Shown here one piece after another: positions 14,724 to 18,918 of a stretch of 18,918 bases of DNA. A program made the translations under genes and the position numbers. The notes under the pieces are model-generated. The model was not told the origin of the DNA and made no database searches. It worked only from the letters and a program-made list of their open reading frames with translations. This stretch comes from Clostridia bacterium (GTDB taxonomy: Bacteria > Bacillota > Clostridia > Christensenellales > UBA1242): positions 1 through 18,918 of the forward strand of contig JAFSXW010000040.1 in the NCBI GenBank assembly GCA_017443885.1, given 5' to 3'. Each line of letters opens with the position of its first letter. Positions within the stretch are counted from its first letter, which is position 1.

Positions 14724-14752
14724 TTTTTGCCCCCAAAATTTTGCTATAACTA

Positions 14753-14781
14753 ACTTTAACACAATTATGGCATAAATTCAA
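14753..14781 (-). promoter_or_regulatory. Putative promoter of rnr
   Basis: On the minus strand, TTGAAT (14776-14781), a 17-base spacer, and TAAAGT (14753-14758). It lies in the 117-base gap after gerAC, in which no terminator is visible. It would give rnr vegetative expression independent of the sporulation operon. Confidence 0.5.
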
Positions 14782-14840
14782 TACCTTATAAAAAATTTTA
14801 TTACATTATTTTACAAATTTCGCATTTTTATATTTATCAA

Positions 14841-16175
14841 TTATTTAATAAAATCTTTCACAATCACTTCAACCTCTAAATTAAAATCTTCAATATAATC
14901 ATCTATATTGTTTTTTGTTTTTAAAAAACTTTGAAAATCTTTTGTGTTGTATTTATAAGCGTGAGTTGCCAAATTAAATATATCCACATTTTGCTTTTTT
15001 GTTTTTTCAAACACTTCTTTTATATCTGTTTCAAGTTGTTTTTTTATTGCACTATTTAGTGTTTCATTTATATATGGCCCTTGCCCTAGAAGCGTGCTAA
15101 CTAGCTTTCCATTGTCGTTTAACACTTCTAATAAAGAAAGATTGTTTAACGTTATTATCATTTTAGCTAGTGGTTTATGCCCTTTAAAATCCATTTTTAA
15201 ATCATATTTTTTGCTAGCAACCCTAATGCCAACTTTTGCATTTTTATAAAGGTTATCATCATTAACATTTTTTATAACCAAATCAAATCTATCAGTTTTG
15301 TTTTGAGTTAGAAGATATGCTATTATTTCATCTTCTTTTTCAAGGGTGCCTTTAAACCTTCCGCTTTTAAAATAGGCTATATTTTCTAAATAATCTATCC
15401 TGCCTTTCATTGCTGCATCTCCACTTTCGCTTGCAGAAGACAAACTTTCTCCACCAGAAGAACTGCTAGAATCCCCACTAGAACTAGAAGAAGTGGAACT
15501 TTCCCCACTAGAACTTGTGCTAGATGAACCATCTTCTTGCCCGCCACCACTAGATCCAAAGCATTCATCATCAAAGCTAATGTTTATGCCAGAAATAATA
15601 CTTGTTTTAGATGGCTGATAACAATTATCTAAAAAGGTTTGCATTGGAACCATTTTTGCACTTAAGGATTCTTCCTTATACATATAAATTTTTTGAAGCC
15701 CCAAGCCAACAGATAGTTTTAGTTCAGCTGTTTTTCTAATCATATCATCTGCTTTGCCTTTGCAAAAAAGAAGCATTAAAGAATTTGGCAAATGTTGGTC
15801 TCTAATAAAAAAATCTAAGTCCTCGGCTGTGTTATCTTTTTTTATAAGTTCTTCTCCAAGGATTATAAAATTTGCATGCGAATGCCACGCTATTTCGCCA
15901 ATATTATAGGCAACCTTTTTAAAACCTTCGGTGATGCTTTCGCCCTCTTGGCAAATAAAATCAAATGCTGCATTTTGCCCCGAAGCTTCACTTGAAGGAT
16001 TTGGCATAACAACCTGAGCCGTTATCATATAACCGCTTTCTGTTTTATCTATTGCTAGCCCCGTGATCAGCACCCTATTATTTAATTTTGCTTGGCTTTT
16101 AAGCGCTGGTGGAAACAACAATAAAAAAGCAAGCAAAAATATTAGCCACCCCTTGCGTTTTATAAATCTAAACAT
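14841..16175 (-). CDS. gerAC: Spore germinant receptor C subunit, Ger(x)C family, no lipobox cysteine
   Basis: 444 residues. A basic start and a hydrophobic helix (about 10-23) are followed by the Ger(x)C N-terminal domain (RVLITGLAIDKTESGYMITAQVV; HSHANFIILGEELIKK). Residues 208-252 are an almost pure Ser/Gly/Glu insertion. The C-terminal domain follows (KGRIDYLENIAYFKSGRFKG to the end, DIFNLATHAYKY). Canonical C subunits are lipoproteins on the outer face of the spore inner membrane with a conserved lipobox Cys. Here the region after the helix (FPPALKSQAKLNNR) has no cysteine, so anchoring must be by an uncleaved helix, or the protein is released. Its start overlaps gerAB by 8 bases, indicating translational coupling. 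Last gene of the operon. The exact receptor class (gerA, gerB or gerK type) cannot be told. Confidence 0.88.
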   Translation of the reverse strand: MFRFIKRKGWLIFLLAFLLLFPPALKSQAKLNNRVLITGLAIDKTESGYMITAQVVMPNPSSEASGQNAAFDFICQEGESITEGFKKVAYNIGEIAWHSHANFIILGEELIKKDNTAEDLDFFIRDQHLPNSLMLLFCKGKADDMIRKTAELKLSVGLGLQKIYMYKEESLSAKMVPMQTFLDNCYQPSKTSIISGINISFDDECFGSSGGGQEDGSSSTSSSGESSTSSSSSGDSSSSSGGESLSSASESGDAAMKGRIDYLENIAYFKSGRFKGTLEKEDEIIAYLLTQNKTDRFDLVIKNVNDDNLYKNAKVGIRVASKKYDLKMDFKGHKPLAKMIITLNNLSLLEVLNDNGKLVSTLLGQGPYINETLNSAIKKQLETDIKEVFEKTKKQNVDIFNLATHAYKYNTKDFQSFLKTKNNIDDYIEDFNLEVEVIVKDFIK

Positions 16176-17268
16176 ACTTTGCCTTCTTTTTGTGCCTAGA
16201 AATAAAACTTAAAATGGTTAAAATAAAAGGCACACCAAAATTTATAATCAACATAAAAATATAGGTATAAACTCTAAACGAAACAGCACTGCTAGATGTG
16301 TTTCTGAACACAAAAATATCTAGCAAATAATTAATCGCTCCCACCACAAGTGCAACCCAAACTATTTTTTTTATATTAAAGCACTGGCAAAAACAAAATG
16401 CCGAAAAATATAAATAAGCACTTGCACTTATAATAGTTGATATTTGTTCAAATAGAATCATAAAATAATCTAATCTGCCAATGTCAAATTCTAAAAGAGA
16501 AAACTGCGTGATGCTAGATATTGCATTTGTTTGATATCCAACCCCCACACCATAAAGCGAATAATAAATTGCACAAGCAAGTGGCGCAATTAAAACCACT
16601 GCACAAAAATACGCAAAGAACATTCCTATCCCAATTTTATCGCCTTTTTTTGTGTCCACCAGCCCACTAATCACAAAAAGAATAATATAATCACCAAACC
16701 AAGGAGCACACTTTAAAACCTCACTTATGATCACATTCACTTTTGTTGTAAAAAGCGGGAGCAATCTGTTAAAATTAGCACTTGTTATGCCTAAAAACAC
16801 AATTCCAATCACCCCAATAGACACAAGTGGCATATAAATTTCTGCTTCTCTGCCTATTGTTCTAAGCCCCCTGTTTACCACAAACACGGTAACAAGCAAG
16901 AATAATAAACCAAAATAAACATAATTAACTTTATCAAACAACACGCTAGAAAAAAGTTGTCTAATTGATTCAAATGGGAGCACAAGTTTAACCATAAAAT
17001 AAACCGCAAGCAAAAAATATAAAAATCGCGCAAAAAAATTCCCTGCAGTGTTTTTAACCATTATAAAAGTGCCTTCATTTTTAGTGTTGTGCCCAACAAA
17101 AAACCACAAAGCTAAAAGAAGCATAAGGCAATCCATAATTCCTAATAACAACAAAATAAGCCAACCATCTTGTCCAGCCATAACACACACAATATTAGGA
17201 AGCCTGTTTAGTTTTGTTGAAAGACTGCATAAAAATATTAAAAGAATTGCTTGCCTTTTATTTAACAT
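16168..17268 (-). CDS. gerAB: Spore germinant receptor B subunit, GerAB-type permease
   Basis: 366 residues, nearly all hydrophobic, with about ten membrane segments in the APC-like fold of the spore germination permease family. Family-typical signatures are the start LNKRQAILLIFLCSLSTKL, NFNRLLPLF in the middle, and the conserved GRLDYFMILFEQIS segment. The B subunit binds the small germinant (an amino acid or similar) in the spore inner membrane and passes the signal through the A and C subunits. The start has a GGGGGC site five bases upstream, identical to that of rnr. It overlaps gerAA by 11 bases and gerAC by 8 bases. Confidence 0.92.
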   Translation of the reverse strand: MLNKRQAILLIFLCSLSTKLNRLPNIVCVMAGQDGWLILLLLGIMDCLMLLLALWFFVGHNTKNEGTFIMVKNTAGNFFARFLYFLLAVYFMVKLVLPFESIRQLFSSVLFDKVNYVYFGLLFLLVTVFVVNRGLRTIGREAEIYMPLVSIGVIGIVFLGITSANFNRLLPLFTTKVNVIISEVLKCAPWFGDYIILFVISGLVDTKKGDKIGIGMFFAYFCAVVLIAPLACAIYYSLYGVGVGYQTNAISSITQFSLLEFDIGRLDYFMILFEQISTIISASAYLYFSAFCFCQCFNIKKIVWVALVVGAINYLLDIFVFRNTSSSAVSFRVYTYIFMLIINFGVPFILTILSFISRHKKKAKYV

Positions 17269-18772
17269 TTTTTGCCCCCTTTTTTAAATGCTTTGCAAGG
17301 TTTGGCTCTTCTTTAATAATTGCATTTTTTTGTTCTTGCGTGCGTGGAGTTTGCCTAATTCTGTTTTTATTCCTAAAACTTTTTGGCCTAGTTATCATTT
17401 GTGCCACACCAGATTTAATAATTGCATCTTTCTGATCCATTTTAATAAATGGCGCAAAAGGAGCCATTAAAGGCGAACCAAAGTTGCTGGTTGACACAAG
17501 CATCGCAGTTAGCAAATTTAGCCCAACTATGATGCCAAAAAAGCCAGCAAAACTGCCTGCCAAGGTGAAAAGCAATCTTAAAATGCTGGTGGTGGGTGCT
17601 TGGTCGGGCAAAATGTAAATTGTGATTGAAGACACCGCCATCACTAAAATACTTGGCTGAGTGATAATTCCAGCTTGAACGGCAGTGTCGCCAAGAACCA
17701 AAGCCCCAACAATAGATAGTGCCATACCTAAATATTTGGGCATTCTAATACTTGCCTCGTTTAAAATTTCAAACAAAAATAAAGCAAGCAACACTTCCAC
17801 CATTGGCGGAAAACTGATATTTTCAATGCTAGAAAGGATATTAATTAAAAGTGAAATTGGAAGCACCCTATAATGATAACTTTCCATAGCAATATAAAAA
17901 CCAGGAAGAAGCACGCCAATAATTATTCCCAAAAGCCTAATCATACGCACAAACGAAGCCCTAGCCGGATGCATATAGTAATCATCACTGTTTTGGAAAT
18001 CTTCTAAAAACACATAAGGCACGCTTAAACATATTGGCGAGCCATCAACAAGAATAACAATTCTTCCTTCCAATATTTTTGCCATGGCAATATCTGGCTT
18101 TTCTGTGGAGCCAATTTGCCTAAAAAGAAGGCTATCGTTATTTCGAAGCAAACTTTCAACATAATAAGATGCTGTTATGCCATCTATATCTATTGTTTTT
18201 AAACGGCAAATAAGCTCCTTTAAAACGCTTTTATCTGCAATTGTGTTTAAATACACTAAACTAACTTTTGTTTGGCTTTTTCGCCCAATTTTAAGCGTTT
18301 TTAGCCTAAGCTCGTTAGTTTTTAATCGTCTTCTTATCATACTTATATTCACATTAATATCTTCAACAAACCCTTCACGGGGGCCTTTAAGCACGCTAGA
18401 AGTTGGTGGCTCAGTTATGGATCGCTTTTCATACCCAATCACTGGGAAACTAATATATTCATTTTCGCCCTCTATTGCAAGCACAGCAAAACCAGAAAGT
18501 ATATCTTCTTCTGCCGTTTTTAAATTCACTTTTTTTGCATTAGGAACTAGCACCACATTTTCAAGCAAAAAACTTAAAACATCTTTGGCAACTAAAATTT
18601 TATCTTTTGCATCAGATATAGGCTTTATCACATCGCTTGCTAAAATCTTATTATCAACAAGGCAATCAATAAAAAATAAACACGCCTTTTTATTTCCAAC
18701 AATTAAACTGCGTGCCTCTATTTCATTATCTTTTTTAAACTTTTCTTTAAATTTAGAAATAGAATTTTGCAT
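17258..18772 (-). CDS. gerAA: Spore germinant receptor A subunit, GerAA/SpoVAF family
   Basis: 504 residues. The soluble N-terminal domain (about 1-270) carries the family hallmark GPREGFVEDINVNISMIRRRLK. The membrane half (about 277-440, some five helices) begins at FVRMIRLLGIIIGVLLPGFY and includes LGMALSIVGALVLGDTAVQAG. A basic cytoplasmic tail closes it (RNKNRIRQTPRTQEQK). It forms the core of the inner-membrane germinant receptor with gerAB and gerAC and probably makes an oligomeric ion path (known for GerAA homologues). It is first in the operon. The ribosome binding site is weak (GAAG) and no convincing sporulation sigma-factor promoter could be fixed upstream. Confidence 0.94.
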   Translation of the reverse strand: MQNSISKFKEKFKKDNEIEARSLIVGNKKACLFFIDCLVDNKILASDVIKPISDAKDKILVAKDVLSFLLENVVLVPNAKKVNLKTAEEDILSGFAVLAIEGENEYISFPVIGYEKRSITEPPTSSVLKGPREGFVEDINVNISMIRRRLKTNELRLKTLKIGRKSQTKVSLVYLNTIADKSVLKELICRLKTIDIDGITASYYVESLLRNNDSLLFRQIGSTEKPDIAMAKILEGRIVILVDGSPICLSVPYVFLEDFQNSDDYYMHPARASFVRMIRLLGIIIGVLLPGFYIAMESYHYRVLPISLLINILSSIENISFPPMVEVLLALFLFEILNEASIRMPKYLGMALSIVGALVLGDTAVQAGIITQPSILVMAVSSITIYILPDQAPTTSILRLLFTLAGSFAGFFGIIVGLNLLTAMLVSTSNFGSPLMAPFAPFIKMDQKDAIIKSGVAQMITRPKSFRNKNRIRQTPRTQEQKNAIIKEEPNLAKHLKKGAKNVK

Positions 18773-18864
18773 AACTTCAAAATTAGTTTTAGTTTAAACA
18801 CAAAATTTATGCACAAGCATTGTTAATGGATCTCTTCACTTTTCACTTAATAATCGTCCGCAAT

Positions 18865-18918
18865 GTTGCACGAAGTGCAACGCTTCATACAAACGGAGTT
18901 TGCGCTTCACGTTGCCAT
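18865..18918. repeat. Modular tandem hairpin repeat, continuing past the window edge
   Basis: GTTGCAC-GAA-GTGCAAC (18865-18881) is a perfect 7-bp hairpin with a 3-base loop. After CGCTTCA (18881-18887) comes a second small hairpin, CAAAC-GGA-GTTTG (18890-18902), and then CGCTTCA again (18903-18909). The unit is thus a constant CGCTTCA block plus a stem of changing sequence and a purine-only three-base loop (GAA or GGA). The block period is 22 bases. The local base composition is more GC-rich than its surroundings. It lies upstream of gerAA, and more units may follow outside the window. Confidence 0.6.

Noticed and set aside
18784..18812. A sigma-G-like promoter (GCATA, 17 bases, AAAACTA) before gerAA on the minus strand
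   Set aside because: The -10 matches the consensus only partly, and the predicted start would leave about five bases before the ATG, with no room for a ribosome binding site.

Overview
The window comes from an AT-rich, endospore-forming Gram-positive bacterium, most likely a gut-type Clostridia. It carries a tricistronic gerA-type germinant receptor, consensus-like sigma-A promoters, strong AGGAGG-type ribosome binding sites, the rpsF-ssb-rpsR operon with its S6:S18 leader motif, and normal use of TGG for Trp and TGA as stop. No rRNA, tRNA, CRISPR array, transposase or phage gene is visible. The exact taxon cannot be fixed from this window.

Left edge (1-1119): two tandem, leftward, paralogous small membrane proteins (the outer one cut by the window edge) face a divergent 68-residue XRE-type repressor. 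A textbook TTGACA/TATAAT promoter drives the membrane genes. A perfect palindrome, AAGTAG-TTTT-CTACTT, fills its spacer, and a degenerate second copy lies 29 bp away towards the regulator. This looks like a compact self-contained regulatory module. Next come a Cys-type glutathione peroxidase (1203-1742) and a bidirectional terminator.

Middle left (1850-6987, all leftward): a membrane-anchored DUF4097-like beta-solenoid protein, a short alanyl-tRNA synthetase that stops just after the editing domain, and the replicative helicase DnaB. A rightward gene for an unrecognised 262-residue coiled-coil protein diverges from dnaB, each with its own clear promoter.

Centre (7956-9439): a 373-base non-coding stretch holds two structured hairpins, then the leftward rpsF-ssb-rpsR operon with its autoregulatory leader. 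A rightward CtpE-like P-type ATPase with an unusual lysine/glutamate-rich N-terminus diverges from it (9558-12134).

Right (12247-18918, leftward): an RNase R/VacB exoribonuclease, followed by an open lysine-rich frame shifted by -1 that resembles a detached basic RNase R tail. Upstream of it lies a gerAA-gerAB-gerAC operon with overlapping genes. Its C subunit has a signal-like helix without the usual lipobox cysteine and carries a serine-rich insertion. The right edge holds modular hairpin repeats running off the window.

Most of the window is housekeeping. The parts I find least explained are the XRE/membrane-protein module, the out-of-frame RNase R tail, the C-terminally short AlaS, the non-lipobox GerAC, the unassigned hairpins at 8079-8133 and 8241-8287, and the edge repeat.
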